Shown here: piece after piece, positions 11,942 to 24,513 of the stretch
How positions within the stretch are numbered: position 1 is the stretch's first letter
How the letters are laid out: every line of letters starts with the position of its first letter
Source: Channallabes apus
Taxonomy: Eukaryota > Chordata > Actinopteri > Siluriformes > Clariidae
Direction of reading: 5' to 3'
Length of the DNA stretch: 64,000 nucleotides
Assembly: GCA_030522415.1 (NCBI GenBank)
Contig: CM060105.1
Span: 14,432,777 to 14,496,776, forward strand
Made by a program: the position numbers and the translations under genes
Notes under the pieces: model-generated
What the model was told of the DNA's origin: nothing
The model's input: the letters and a program-made list of their open reading frames with translations, nothing else
The model's database searches: none

Positions 11942-12065
11942 GTCAGGGGTAGCTCAGTGGTTAAAGGGTTGGACTACTGATTGGAAGGTCGCAGGTTCAA
12001 ACCTCACCACCACCAAGTCGGGCCCGTGAGCGAGGACTTTAACTGCTCAGATGTATAATGAGATA
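11942..12065 (+). mobile_element. tRNA-derived SINE (V-SINE-like head)
   Basis: The A box TAGCTCAGTGG at 11,950-11,960 and B box GGTTCAAACCT at 11,994-12,004 have normal tRNA spacing. They are followed by GGGCCCGTGAGCGAGGAC and TTTAACTGCTC, a core typical of fish tRNA SINEs. This family differs from the GGCGGCACGG-headed SINE elsewhere. The exact 3' end is unclear. Confidence 0.7.
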
Positions 12066-12069
12066 CATT

Positions 12070-12515
12070 CATACAGTACTTGTGTTGTAGTCATGTCATC
12101 TCCTCAGCAGGCAGGTTAGTTTTGTAACACTTGTGACAATAAGATTGTGTTAAGCAGTAAATATTGCACAGTGCGTATCCTCATTGTGTGTTATCTGTGC
12201 AAGCTCGTCCCGTGCCTTGTTTTTTAATTATTAAATATTAATATTAAATATTAAAGTTATTATTAATTAAATTAAAAAAACAGCTATGGTGCAGCGCCAC
12301 ATAAGCTGTGACTGGATAAAGCCTTACTGAAGATGAAAATCCATGAACAATAAAAGAAAAAAAGGTCTAAATACTGCATATAAATTAATTAAAAACACAT
12401 GTCTAAATGTCTTCTGCTTTAGCTAGTAGTGTAAAAAAGTGTCTGATGTCATGTGACATCACTTCCTGTGCAGACTTTTCAAACTAGACATCAAAAGTTA
12501 TTATTTTTTTTATTT
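12070..12515. other. no gene recognised
   Basis: AT-rich DNA between two SINEs. Nothing recognised. Confidence 0.5.
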
Positions 12516-12519
12516 ATTT

Positions 12520-12768
12520 TGGGTGCAGGGAGTTTGCATGTTCTCCCCTCCCGCTTGGTGGGTTTCCTCCAGGTTCTCTGGTTTCCTCCCACAGTCCAAA
12601 GACATGCAGGTTATTTATGATTAATCTGCGTCCCCAAATTGCCCATAGTGTGTGAATGAGTGTGTGAGTATTGACTGGAGGTTCTCACCACGGTTGGGAA
12701 TAAAGATAATGGTCACCACTGGCCTCCATGGTCCCTAGTCGTCCTACAGAGGATTCTTGAAGAATGGA
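12520..12768 (+). mobile_element. tRNA-headed fish SINE, head missing
   Basis: The body starts at GGAGTTTGCATGTTCTCCCC and includes TTTCCTCCCACAGTCCAAAG. It ends with the subtype GGTCACCACTGGCCTCCATG shared with the copy at 7.9 kb. Confidence 0.7.
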
Positions 12769-13014
12769 ATAATAATAATTCATATCAAACATTTAAATAA
12801 ATCAATAAGATTGACGAACAGATTTGTTTTTACAATCATCATATGACATTATGCCGTCATACCCTGATATCACCCTGCCCCAAGCCTCGGCCGCTTAACA
12901 GAAGGGAACGCATCATGGTGCAGCTCTGTTACTTTAGCAAATCACGCCCCCTGCTGGATGAGTTCAGTATTTTTATCATCAATTTTTTTTTTTGCAATTA
13001 TGAAACAGTTTATT

Positions 13015-13592
13015 TTTTACAGTAAAATCTTTTATTCCTTCAATAAAATTACACACAACAACACTATGATCTTTGATCTTACAAGCTTATTGTGTCAAGC
13101 ATATTCAATGACACTATGACGGAAAAGAAATAAAACAATCTCCCAAAACACAATGTCTGTCCTATTTAAAACAGCATAAATAAACAGCAATAAAAGTTGT
13201 AAAAGTTAAAACATACATGAGTTCAGGTCAAGTTTAACATCATGAGTCCTCACCTCTGATGAAACAAGAACACGCAGTCACATCTTAGTGCATTTCTGTT
13301 AATTCAGCAATAATTAGCATGATAACTCTAACAATATGGGTTTTGGTTTTGTCTGCATTCCGAGTTTTGATAATAAGACACTCTTCCTCTGACACTGCCT
13401 GGGAAATCGATGAGGGTGTGTTAGAGACGATACAGGAATGCAGTCAGTTAGAGTTTAAAGATACCATGATGGTGTGTTCATAACCGCTTCCTCTCTCTAT
13501 CACAACACACACACACACACACAGTCTCTTGCCTGAAAGAAATATCTCCAGCGCATGAGAAATAAATAAAATCTCGTTTAAAATGATGTTTT
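13015..13592 (-). other. polr3gl: polr3gl 3' UTR with poly(A) signal
   Basis: The minus strand after the polr3gl stop is non-coding. An AATAAA signal lies at 13,036-13,031, giving a 3' UTR of roughly 570 bases. A short (CA)n run lies at 13,503-13,522. The cleavage site is inferred, not seen. Confidence 0.55.
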
Positions 13593-16500
13593 TCAGTAGG
13601 TGGCTTCATCCACGTTGTCATCACTGTCTCCTCCGAACTCCTCACCGTTGTCGAAGTATGACATGAGGTAGTCCGTCTCCTGAAACACACAGCAGCGGGT
13701 GGTGATGTTTAAGATCAAAATCATTCTCTCTGATCCATCAAAAGCTGTTAATTATTATTTTTTTTCAATCTCACGAGCACATCTCCAAACCTCTCACCTC
13801 TTCAAACTCTTCCTCATCATACTCCTCTACATCACCAGGCTCTTCTTCTCCCTCTTGAGTCTTTTTCTTCTTCTCATCACCCTCCTCCTCCTCCTCCTCA
13901 GACTTGTTCTCCTCCTCCTTCTTCTCCAGGTTCTGTTGGGACAGAGATTGTTTACTGCCATACTGTGTACATTTAAACATATAATGTATTTGTCACGGTA
14001 GTCGTCTGTATGTGAATTCATGAAGAAGACTGAGAAGGTCTGCAGCAAACCCCTGGATTTATTAGGAGCAGTTCATTATTTGGTAAATTTCACTTGAGTT
14101 GATTTCTCACACATTTCCAGTGCCGGAGCAAACGACTTGCCACGTTACATGGGTGCCAATAATTCTGATTTGCCATTATTTAATTACACTGTTATTACAT
14201 TATCTGCATCTGTAATCAGTGGAGTGATTTGGGAATCAACTGGGGAGTCACTTCAGGGATCACTTGGAGACTCTTTTGGGAATCACATGGGAATCACTTT
14301 GTAATTACTTGAGGAGTCAAATGGAATCACTTAGGCAATCACTTGGAGGCAGTCATTGGGGGTCACATGGAAATTACTTGGTGAATCACCTGGGGAGCCG
14401 CTTGGGAAACACTTGAGTCATTTAGGAAATGAATTTAGGGAGTCACTTTGTAAGTCATTCCGGGAATGACTTTAGAATTGAGAATCATTGGGAAGCAACT
14501 TGGTAACTGTGTGGCGAATCACTTGGGGAGTTACTTGAGATTCTCTTTGTCATCACTAGGGGACCACTTGGGAATCAGTCACTTGGGGAAGACATTTTGG
14601 AATCACTTAGGGAGTCAGTTGGAGGATCACTTTGGGAATCACTTGAGGAGTCATTTGGGAATCACTTTGTAAATGCTTGGGGAATCACTTTGGAATCACC
14701 TGGGAGTCACTTAGGGAATCACATGTGGGGTCACTTGGGAATCACTTTGTAATAACTTGGGGAAACATTTTGAAATTCCCTCAGAGAGTCATTGAGGAGT
14801 CACTTGATGGAATGACTTGGAGTGGTGTTGTTGTTTGATAACGATCACTGTGATGGTCTGTGGTCTGATTCATGTCAGGCTGTTACCGCACCAAAGTTTA
14901 TTTCCTGTAACACCATGAAGCGTTTTTTTCCTCTCACACAAGAGCAATTATTCTCTAACTATTTTAAAAGGAGACACCAAATGCTCCTTTCATAAGCACC
15001 AAATAAACATCTCTTTACAAAAACCCTCACCATATCAACAATCACATGTAGATGACCCTGTGTCAGCTGGTACTATAGAAACAACATATTAGAAAGAATA
15101 ACTTGACATAAACCTCTGATTTGTTCCTCAAAGCTCTTACAGAAAACCAATATACCTTCTGACCAGAATCCAGGATTTAACAGTTATAACAAATATCATT
15201 AAATGTGATATGATATGATGTTTTACCTCCAGTTTTTCTAAGAGTTCTTTGGGAGCAGCAGGTTTGGTTTTGCGCTTCACTATCGGTTTGTTCTCTGTGA
15301 AAAGAAACAGTGTGTGTTAAATGCAAAGACGTATGTCTAATGTGTTTAACACAGCGATACTAAAGCCCGGTTCCAGGTCAGGGACGGTCGTATAAGCATT
15401 TTATTGCATATGATACGATTAATTGCTTGACAACTCCAGTTTAAATCTGAATGATTCTTATCAAAAAAGAATCGTGAAAGGCGGGAACTGGGTTTAAACC
15501 ATTAGCATTATTATCTTTTAAAACATGATCTTTAATTATGTAGATAGGTGTTAACTCACTGCCTTTACGCGACTTCTCAACTTTGATGCAAAGCTCTTTA
15601 GGGAGTCGACTCCAGTCTGAAACACAAATAATTTACTCATGAAAATGAAATAAGCATGTCCTTATCGGCACAGACATCATTATTATGTTGATGTCGGTTT
15701 TTCTCACTTACCCGGAGTCCATTCGCTGTGCTTGGTCTCTCCGGTCTGGTACTTGTCTGAATAACGGGCCACGTCTGTCGAAACAAAAAAAAAATCAGAA
15801 ACAATACGTCTTACGACCCGGCCGTTGGGATCCCTGACGACTGCAGGGGAAAAAAAACAGGTTTTCTTTTGTGTTTGGACATTATAGGATTAATGTGCAT
15901 GCAAATGACAAAGGAAACAATACAGCGTTAACCATTTGTTTAGCAACACAACAGAAGTGATTGGAAGACAACGATTAAAGTTACAGCTTGAACAAAGCAC
16001 TGATACTGGAGACTCCTTCCATACATGTTACATAAACAAACAAAAGACCAAAAGACCATTGATTGTATATACTTCCGAATGTGTTTATGTTTTAACTTTT
16101 AAGCTTTTTAATTTAGTTGTGCTCTGCTATAACTTGGGAGTAAAAACAGCAATTTAATAATATCAGTTTTATTACAAGTCTATACCTCTACCTTTTTTAG
16201 GTGCAGACGGTTTGATGTGGAAAGGCAGGTTCTTGCTGGAGGCTCGAAGTTCCTGTTTAAGCGCCAGCATGTACTCCACCTCCTCGCCCGTCTGCAGAGG
16301 AACCGGCCTGAACTGCATGGGCTGAAAATGAACACGTGGACATGAGGAAATACACAGACATGGACGGGTCCTTAAATCTTAAATAAACATCATCCCCATG
16401 CAGAAAACTTCACTCTTATGACATATAAGATTACACAGTAAAGCCGTGATCCATCTGCAGGATAACAATGTAATGATTATCATGCCGAAGTGAAACTCAT

Positions 16501-16620
16501 ACGTACAGGGTAGAGCGGCGAAGGCGCCTGAGCGCTGCTGGGTAAAGTGTCTCCTCTGCCGAAACCCAAAGAGTCCACATTAAAAGTCAAGAGACTCCGG
16601 CCTCGGCCTCTTCCAGACAT
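13593..16620 (-). CDS. polr3gl: RNA polymerase III subunit RPC7-like (POLR3GL)
   Basis: Seven coding exons join in frame: 16620-16507, 16321-16192, 15774-15712, 15616-15560, 15294-15227, 13932-13798 and 13679-13593. All have GT/AG borders and total 654 bp, or 217 residues, close to vertebrate POLR3GL. Recognisable blocks are the N-terminal MSGRGRGRSLLTFNVDSLGF, FRPVPL and EYMLALKQELR, then ARYSDKYQ, a basic linker, an acidic Glu/Lys stretch (exon 6) and the C-terminal YFDNGEEFGGDSDDN. The last favours POLR3GL over its paralogue POLR3G. The known role is in the RPC3-RPC6-RPC7 subcomplex that helps Pol III initiate on tRNA and 5S genes in the nucleus. Start: the first ATG after a likely 5'-UTR acceptor at 16,628-16,626. 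Exon 6 is GAG-microsatellite-like, so its length may vary. Confidence 0.93.
14220..14825. repeat. degenerate minisatellite in polr3gl intron
   Basis: About 600 bp built from variants of a 13-20-bp unit around GGGAATCACTTGG / GGAGTCACTTGG, some 35-40 copies, in the intron between exons 5 and 6 of polr3gl. Units drift strongly in length and sequence, which suggests an old array. Confidence 0.8.
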
Positions 16621-16719
16621 GGCGTCTACCAACAAACAAAGAGATCCAGTGGTGCTTTAGAAAACATTTAGTGTTTATATCAGGCTTTAAAAAAATACAC
16701 ATTTACTATCATATTGACA

Positions 16720-17165
16720 AAAATATTTGGCTAAACCTACAATGACATTGTATCCAAATACATATACTTCAATATGGAGTCGGACCCACTTTTGGAACTA
16801 TAACACTTCTACTCTTCTTGGAAGGCTGTCCACAAGATTTTGGAGTGTTTTTGTGGGAATTCGTGCCCATTCATTCTGTAGAGCATTTATAAGGAGACCA
16901 GGCGCTAATGTTGGACGAGAAGGCCTGGCTCATAATCTCAATTCCAGTTCATTCCAAAGGTGCTCGATTGGGGAGAGGTCAGGGCTCAGTGTTAGGGCTA
17001 GTCAAGTTCTTCCACACCAAAACCATGTCTTTAATCAATTTCCCTCTGGGGTTAATGACATTCTTTGAATACTGAATTTTTGTAGTCCTTGCTTTGTGCA
17101 TTGGGGCTCAGTCATGTTGGAATAGAGAAGGACCGTCTCCAAACTGTTGCCACAAAGGTGAAAGT
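16720..17165 (-). pseudogene. Tc1/mariner transposase relic
   Basis: The minus strand reads PIEHLWNELELRL then a stop, followed by ARPSRP and NALQNEWARIPTKTLQNLVDSL, so the same family as 1378-1735. It lies in the inferred 5'-UTR intron of polr3gl. A short LINE-like tail (AATTTCCCTCTGGGGTTAAT) interrupts it at about 17,036-17,072. Confidence 0.65.
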
Positions 17166-17884
17166 GATAAGTGATTCAGTTTTTTTAAATTTATTTATTC
17201 TGACATGTTATTGTTACATCTTTTACAAAACATGATTATTTCCATGGGGTGGTTGTGTTTCTTTTCTAAAGCTCTATTCTATATATTATATGTTAACCCT
17301 CAATCTGGCAAAGAGCGCCATTTGGTAACTTAGTACCAAAACCTCAAGAAACAACAATTTATTTGATACATTTATTTATTTATTATTTACATAAATATGC
17401 CCTAAACTTTATCCCACGATGAACAAGTTACCAAATATAAAAAATGAAAAAAGCTGAAATAAGTAAATAAGTCTTGAGATTTCTAATTTCCAAGTATTTC
17501 AATGAGTCCACTACAAAGCGTATAAGTACTGTAAGGTAAGTTATAGGTAAAATTACTCCAGTGAATAAAACACTGAGATGATTCATATCAAACATGACCA
17601 GCTGCATCAGTATCATATTTATACTGTACTAAGCCCCTGTTGTAGTCTATAACACATATTACTATATAACATATTCTTACTACATTTCCTTATAACATGC
17701 CAATTATATAATAATACTTACATTAAATGTACATAAGGTGTTTAATAACACAGTTATAATCATGACTATATCTCTAACAGACATACATAACACAATTGCA
17801 TCATCTTTTAACCAAAGGTGTAACAATGTAACTGTGAGCTTTGACCACGTGACATGTGGCACGGGACAGTATTGTTGTTCTTAC

Positions 17885-18100
17885 CTCCTGATCAACACGC
17901 TCAGCTCAGATCCTTGTCTTCAGGCCCTGATTATTACACTGCTAAGCTAACACTCTATGATATACCTCTCTATCTATTAATAATAAATAATAATGTAGTG
18001 AAATAACTCGAGAGCTCTGTCTGTGTGTGTGTGTGTGTGTCTGTGTGTGTGTGTGTGAGTGTCCTCTGATGTTTAACAGTAACTACCAGCCGAGTCTCTT
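17885..18100 (-). other. polr3gl: candidate polr3gl 5' UTR exon
   Basis: On the minus strand a good donor, GAG|GTAAGAAC, ends a non-coding stretch at 17,885. It would splice to the acceptor just upstream of the polr3gl ATG at 16,625. This is inferred from position and splice signals only. The same exon and donor recur in the duplicate, with the donor at 21,295. Confidence 0.4.
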
Positions 18101-18215
18101 ATAAACCACGTGGGCAATGCTGAGTTCCACTTCCGCACCGGCAGGAAAAGGGGGCGGAGCCGGAAGTCACGCGCCTCGGAGAGATGTAAACAACGCGCAC
18201 GTGCTCGTTACAGCA
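18085..18215 (-). promoter_or_regulatory. polr3gl: candidate polr3gl promoter, proximal copy
   Basis: This locally GC-rich island in AT-rich DNA holds a CACGTG E-box at about 18,107, an Sp1-like GGGGCGGAG, two ETS-type CCGGAAGT/ACTTCCG motifs and several CpGs, with a TTTATAAG on the minus strand. Housekeeping-type motifs upstream of a housekeeping gene make it the best promoter candidate. The transcription start is not visible. Confidence 0.5.
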
Positions 18216-18475
18216 GGAGACTTGGGTGGGAAAATAAGCGAATGAATGAATAAAACTAACAAACAAAACAAATTAATTAATAAACAAATAGATGAATCAT
18301 CCATTTGTTTATATACACATATAACTAAGTGGGCGATATACAATTTCATTCCATAAAAAAGCCATAATTCTACATTTTCTATATTGTACAGCTAGGTTTT
18401 TCTCATTTTTCTTATATTTTTCATATATGTATTGTACAAATATTTTATTCTTTCTTAGTTAAATTTACTTCTATT

Positions 18476-18605
18476 TCCTTTATTTCCTAATAATAGTCTT
18501 TTATTTTAAGGCCACGGGTGGTCGTCTAAGCATTTCACTTCATTTGCATATGGTATACTGTGTATGAATGTGTATGTGACAAAATTTCAATTTGAATTTT
18601 GAATT
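18476..18605 (+). mobile_element. L2 LINE 3' tail (repeated at 21,866-21,995)
   Basis: The GGTGGTCGTCTAAGCATTTC, TATACTGTGTATGAATGTGT and GTGACAAAATTTCAATTTG blocks match the 3' end of the L2 copy at 43.7 kb. Only the tail is present. Confidence 0.75.
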
Positions 18606-18837
18606 TGACTACTTTTCAAGGCCAGTTGGTGTTGCTTTTCATTTAATGTCATTAGATGTGAAATCATACTACACTACACTACTACACTGGTGTTATGATT
18701 GCTTATGATTGTTATGTTATGATTGTCTTTGTCATGTATAATTTTTTTTAAAAACTGGGAACATGAATGATAAGGAAGCAGTTTGCATTGGTACTATAAT
18801 TATTCCAATAAATTCTAATTGTAATAATAAATGATCT

Positions 18838-18955
18838 TTTGTTCCTACTCTGACCCCATCCATGGTGTATGCTGCCTTGTGCCCCAAGTTTCCTGGGATA
18901 GCCTCAAGGCCTCCCCTGTATCCAGGATAAAGTTCTATAAATAGATGAGTGTTTG
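18838..18955 (+). mobile_element. SINE 3' fragment (repeated at 22,213-22,327)
   Basis: CTGGGATAGCCTCAAGGCC and CCCTGTATCCAGGATAAAG are the 3' end of the common fish SINE body. The head is missing. Confidence 0.65.
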
Positions 18956-19326
18956 GTTTGGATAAATAGGTTTTAAAACTTATTCATACACTGTAAGGTA
19001 ACAAACCATCCAGCAGAGGGCGTCAATTACTACAGTTTCCAAAACAACTTTACCACTACCAAAGTGTGCATATTGCATATTATTTGGACTGAACATATGT
19101 GTTCTAATGAAACAACCATCTGCCTAGGAGGTGCACAAAGAAAAATAGTTAAAGCTCACTTTATGCATTCGTGTCCTCCCTTATCTCCTTAACTTCTTGG
19201 AAAACCTCATCTTCTCCAGTTCGTCAGTGGAGGTGGATAGGGAAGGGTGTATGATGGGATGGGTGCAGTATGTGCACACACCCTCCCTGCTGTCTGGAAT
19301 GTATCATGTTAACACAAATGATTTAT

Positions 19327-19335
<9 letters not shown>

Positions 19336-19361
<26 letters not shown>

Positions 19362-19362
19362 T

Positions 19363-19426
<64 letters not shown>
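19336..19426. repeat. (GACA)n(GATA)n compound microsatellite
   Basis: Seven or more GACA units pass into about 15 GATA units. The partner array at 22,705-22,800 differs in unit numbers, as expected for alleles or recent duplicates. CA arrays follow at 19,853-19,898 and 19,972-20,005 (partners 23,230-23,258 and 23,329-23,388). Confidence 0.9.
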
Positions 19427-19853
19427 TGAGCAAGTAGGAAGAAGAAAGAGAGAGAGAGAGATGTGTATTAATTTTATGTTTGCTCTATATAACCTTTTTT
19501 AACTTACAAGTGGCATGTAGTTATTACAGTATTTAACAATTATTAATCTGTAAATTGGTCTTGATCGTGTTTAAAATTATGGCATTATATTTTTTAGACC
19601 ATAATTTATCATTTAAAAAAAGATGAACGTATAATTTAAAAACAGTAACTTTTTTATATGCTTCATTTTTTCCCCATGATGCTTTGTGTTTTTCGGGTTA
19701 GTTTAACCTTGAGGTGTGAGATGAGAAGTGTTTGCCTTTAGGAGCCAAGTGTCGACACAATTTCCCCACATCACGCGTGAGTCTCAGCCAGCTGGAAAAG
19801 GTCACTGAGAAAGGATATTGAGATACTGAAATATGTGTACTGAGACACAACAC

Positions 19854-19900
<47 letters not shown>

Positions 19901-19966
19901 GGGGGAATGTGGTGGTTCTGTGATATCTACAGAACATGTTTATGGGCACGTAGCCTTAGGAACACA

Positions 19967-20008
<42 letters not shown>

Positions 20009-21137
20009 AGTGGAAAATGCTGCACTTTACATTATCACATTATTACATTATGAAGGTCAATGGAGAAAAGCAGGAAAGCAGGTCTTTAGAATGAAAAAAT
20101 AAAACCATACAGGAGTAGAGTGACCTTGTAGCACATGGGCATAACATGGGTGACAACCAACCGAATTTAGACAAAGACACACACAGACAGAAGTTGAATA
20201 GGGTGCTTAAGAAGGTAAATGGGGCTCAGGTGAAAGTGATCAAGAATGTGACTAGCTGGGAGATTGTGGCCAGATCACCGGTTTTCCTTCCTTGGATCAC
20301 TTTTGTTATGTCCTGACCACTGCTGACCAGGAACATTCCACTAGACCTGCAGTGTGGGTTGCTCTGTTCCAGTATTCTAGCCATCACAATTCTCTTCAAT
20401 ATGTCATTGCAATGGGGGCTGGAAGTGGGTGGGATATATTAGGCAGCAAGTGAACCTTTTTGCTGAAGTTGATGTGTTGGAAGCATTTAAACAATGTGTG
20501 ATGTACTGTATGTGGTTCCATACTGTTTAAAACACTTTGTGAGTGTGTGAGTTTATGATTTATTTGTGGTCAGAAAAAAAAATCATGAATGACCTTGATT
20601 GGGGATCAAGTTTGGTGAAGGCATTATGAAACATTCACAGAAATCATAGATATGTTTAATAGTGAAAGTACTGAAGATGAAGAATTATGCACATCAAACT
20701 TATTTAATTAAATGTTTATTAGTTTTCTGCTTTTTACAACAGGCATTGAGACAATATAACCAAATCAATAGAAACAGAAACAAGAAACTTTGTAACGGGA
20801 TGCTGAACAGGGGATGCATGACATACAATTGTGATGTAAGCTTTAGAACATAGGTTCTCATATCATATAGAAAATAGAAGCAAGTATTAATGTTAAAAAT
20901 CTTATAAAGCGAAACTCATGAAAAATGCAACAATGCAAATATGCCATTAAACCGTGTCATCAGTTTATGGAACACTTTATCATAAAACAGTAGTGATGGT
21001 CTGTCATTGGTGTACAACACTCATACAAATGCATCTATTCACGGGTAAAAACCTGATGGTTTACCCAAAACTTAGAGGAAATTAAACCAGACCGTGTAAC
21101 TATATTGCATTTAGAGATAGAGGTAGTCATCTACCTC

Positions 21138-22701
21138 TGTACATAAGGTGTTTAATAACACAGTTATAATCATGACTATATCTCTAACAGACATACATAA
21201 CACAATTGCATCATCTTTTAACCAAAGGTGTAACAATGTAACTGTGAGCTTTGACCACGTGACATGTGGCACGGGACAGTATTGTTGTTCTTACCTCCTG
21301 ATCAACACGCTCAGCTCAGATCCTTGTCTTCAGGCCCTGATTATTACACTGCTAAGCTAACACTCTATGATATACCTCTCTATCTATTAATAATAAATAA
21401 TAACGTAGTGAAATAACTCGAGAGCTCTGTCTGTGTGTGTGTGTGTGAGTGTCCTCTGATGTTTAACAGTAACTACCAGCCGAGTCTCTTATAAACCACG
21501 TGGGCAATGCTGAGTTCCACTTCCGCACCGGCAGGAAAAGGGGGCGGAGCCGGAAGTCACGCGCCTCGGAGAGATGTAAACAACGCGCACGTGCTCGTTA
21601 CAGCAGGAGACTTGGGTGGGAAAATAAGCGAATGAATGAATAAAACTAACAAACAAAACAAATTAATTAATAAACAAATAGATGAATCATCCATTTGTTT
21701 ATATACACATATAACTAAGTGGGCGATATACAATTTCATTCCATAAAAAAGCCATAATTCTACATTTTCTATATTGTACAGCTAGGTTTTTCTCATTTTT
21801 CTTATATTTTTCATATATGTATTGTACAAATATTTTATTCTTTCTTAGTTAAATTTACTTCTATTTCCTTTATTTCCTAATAATAGTCTTTTATTTTAAG
21901 GCCACGGGTGGTCGTCTAAGCATTTCACTTCATTTGCATATGGTATACTGTGTATGAATGTGTATGTGACAAAATTTCAATTTGAATTTTGAATTTGACT
22001 ACTTTTCAAGGCCAGTTGGTGTTGCTTTTCATTTAATGTCATTAGATGTGAAATCATACTACACTACACTACTACACTGGTGTTATGATTGCTTAAACTG
22101 TCTTTGTCATGTATAATTTTTTTTAAAAACTGGAAACATGAATGATAAGGAAGCAGTTTGCCTTGGTACTATAATTATTCCAATAAATTCTAATTGTAAT
22201 AATAAATGATCTTTTGTTCCTACTCTGACCCCATCCATGGTGTATGCTGCCTTGTGCCCCAAGTTTCCTGGGATAGCCTCAAGGCCTCCCCTGTATCCAG
22301 GATAAAGTTCTATAAATAGATGAGTGTTTGGTTTGGATAAATAGGTTTTAAAACTTATTCATACACTGTAAGGTAACAAACCATCCAGCAGAGGGCGTCA
22401 ATTACTACAGTTTCCAAAACAACTTTACCACTACCAAAGTGTGCATATTGCATATTATTTGGACTGAACATATGTGTTCTAATGAAACAACCATCTGCCT
22501 AGGAGGTGCACAAAGAAAAATAGTTAAAGCTCACTTTATGCATTCGTGTCCTCCCTTATCTCCTTAACTTCTTGGAAAACCTCATCTTCTCCAGTTCGTC
22601 AGTGGAGGTGGATAGGGAAGGGTGTATGATGGGATGGGTGCAGTATGTGCACACACCCTCCCTGCTGTCTGGAATGTATCATGTTAACACAAATGATTTA
22701 T

Positions 22702-22740
<39 letters not shown>

Positions 22741-22741
22741 T

Positions 22742-22801
<60 letters not shown>

Positions 22802-23325
22802 TGAGCAAGTAGGAAGAAGAAAGAGAGAGAGAGAGATGTGTATTAATTTTATGTTTGCTCTATATAACCTTTTTTAACTTACAAGTGGCATGTAGTTATT
22901 ACAGTATTTAACAATTATTAATCTGTAAATTGGTCTTGATCGTGTTTAAAATTATGGCATTATATTTTTTAGACCATAATTTATCATTTAAAAAAAGATG
23001 AACGTATAATTTAAAAACAGTAACTTTTTTATATGCTTCATTTTTTCCCCATGATGCTTTGTGTTTTTCGGGTTAGTTTAACCTTGAGGTGTGAGATGAG
23101 AAGTGTTTGCCTTTAGGAGCCAAGTGTCGACACAATTTCCCCACATCACGCGTGAGTCTCAGCCAGCTGGAAAAGGTCACTGAGAAAGGATATTGAGATA
23201 CTGAAATATGTGTACTGAGACACAACACAACACACACACACACACACACACACACACCTGGGGGAATGTGGTGGTTCTGTGATATCTACAGAACATGTTT
23301 ATGGGCACGTAGCCTTAGGAACACA

Positions 23326-23391
<66 letters not shown>

Positions 23392-24513
23392 AGTGGAAAA
23401 TGCTGCACTTTACATTATCACATTATTACATTATGAAGGTCAATGGAGAAAAGCAGGAAAGCAGGTCTTTAGAATGAAAAAATAAAACCATACAGGAGTA
23501 GAGTGACCTTGTAGCACATGGGCATAACATGGGTGACAACCAACCGAATTTAGACAAAGACACACACAGACAGAAGTTGAATAGGGTGCTTAAGAAGGTA
23601 AATGGGGCTCAGGTGAAAGTGATCAAGAATGTGACTAGCTGGGAGATTGTGGCCAGATCACCGGTTTTCCTTCCTTGGATCACTTTTGTTATGTCCTGAC
23701 CACTGCTGACCAGGAACATTCCACTAGACCTGCAGTGTGGGTTGCTCTGTTCCAGTATTCTAGCCATCACAATTCTCTTCAATATGTCATTGCAATGGGG
23801 GCTGGAAGTGGGTGGGATATATTAGGCAGCAAGTGAACCTTTTTGCTGAAGTTGATGTGTTGGAAGCATTTAAACAATGTGTGATGTACTGTATGTGGTT
23901 CCATACTGTTTAAAACACTTTGTGAGTGTGTGAGTTTATGATTTATTTGTGGTCAGAAAAAAAAATCATGAATGACCTTGATTGGGGATCAAGTTTGGTG
24001 AAGGCATTATGAAACATTCACAGAAATCATAGATATGTTTAATAGTGAAAGTACTGAAGATGAAGAATTATGCACATCAAACTTATTTAATTAAATGTTT
24101 ATTAGTTTTCTGCTTTTTACAACAGGCGTTGAGACAATATAACCAAATCAATAGAAACAGAAACAAGAAACTTTGTAACGGGATGCTGAACAGGGGATGC
24201 ATGACATACAATTGTGATGTAAGCTTTAGAACATAGGTTCTCATATCATATAGAAAATAGAAGCAAGTATTAATGTTAAAAATCTTATAAAGAGAAACTC
24301 ATGAAAAATGCAACAATGCAAATATGCCATTAAACCGTGTCATCAGTTTATGGAACACTTTATCATAAAACAGTAGTGATGGTCTGTCATTGGTGTACAA
24401 CACTCATACAAATGCATCTATTCACGGGTAAAAACCTGATGGTTTACCCAAAACTTAGAGGAAATTAAACCAGACCGTGTAACTATATTGCATTTAGAGA
24501 TAGAGGTAGTCAT
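21138..24513. repeat. 3.4-kb tandem duplication, copy 2
   Basis: Second copy, same orientation, separated from copy 1 by seven bases that form part of a palindrome. It includes a second copy of the GC-rich promoter-like island at about 21,475-21,605. Confidence 0.95.
21475..21605 (-). promoter_or_regulatory. duplicated promoter-like island
   Basis: Essentially identical to the candidate polr3gl promoter at 18,085-18,215, with the same E-box, Sp1-like and ETS-like motifs. If the duplication is real, it could act as a distal alternative start. Confidence 0.4.

Larger units (their letters stand above)
17728..21130. repeat. 3.4-kb tandem duplication, copy 1
   Basis: Direct repeat of 21,138-24,513. 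Identity looks near 99% outside microsatellites; differences are a few substitutions, a roughly 15-bp indel near 18,710 and array-length changes. It carries the candidate polr3gl promoter, an L2 tail, a SINE tail and GACA/GATA and CA arrays. No protein-coding gene was recognised in it. Confidence 0.95.

Noticed and set aside
11942..12015. Functional tRNA gene
   Set aside because: Has A and B boxes but no full cloverleaf; the downstream core shows it is a tRNA-derived SINE.
20662..20853. 63-codon frame repeated at 24,045
   Set aside because: Kept only because the region is duplicated; no domain, signal or splice context.
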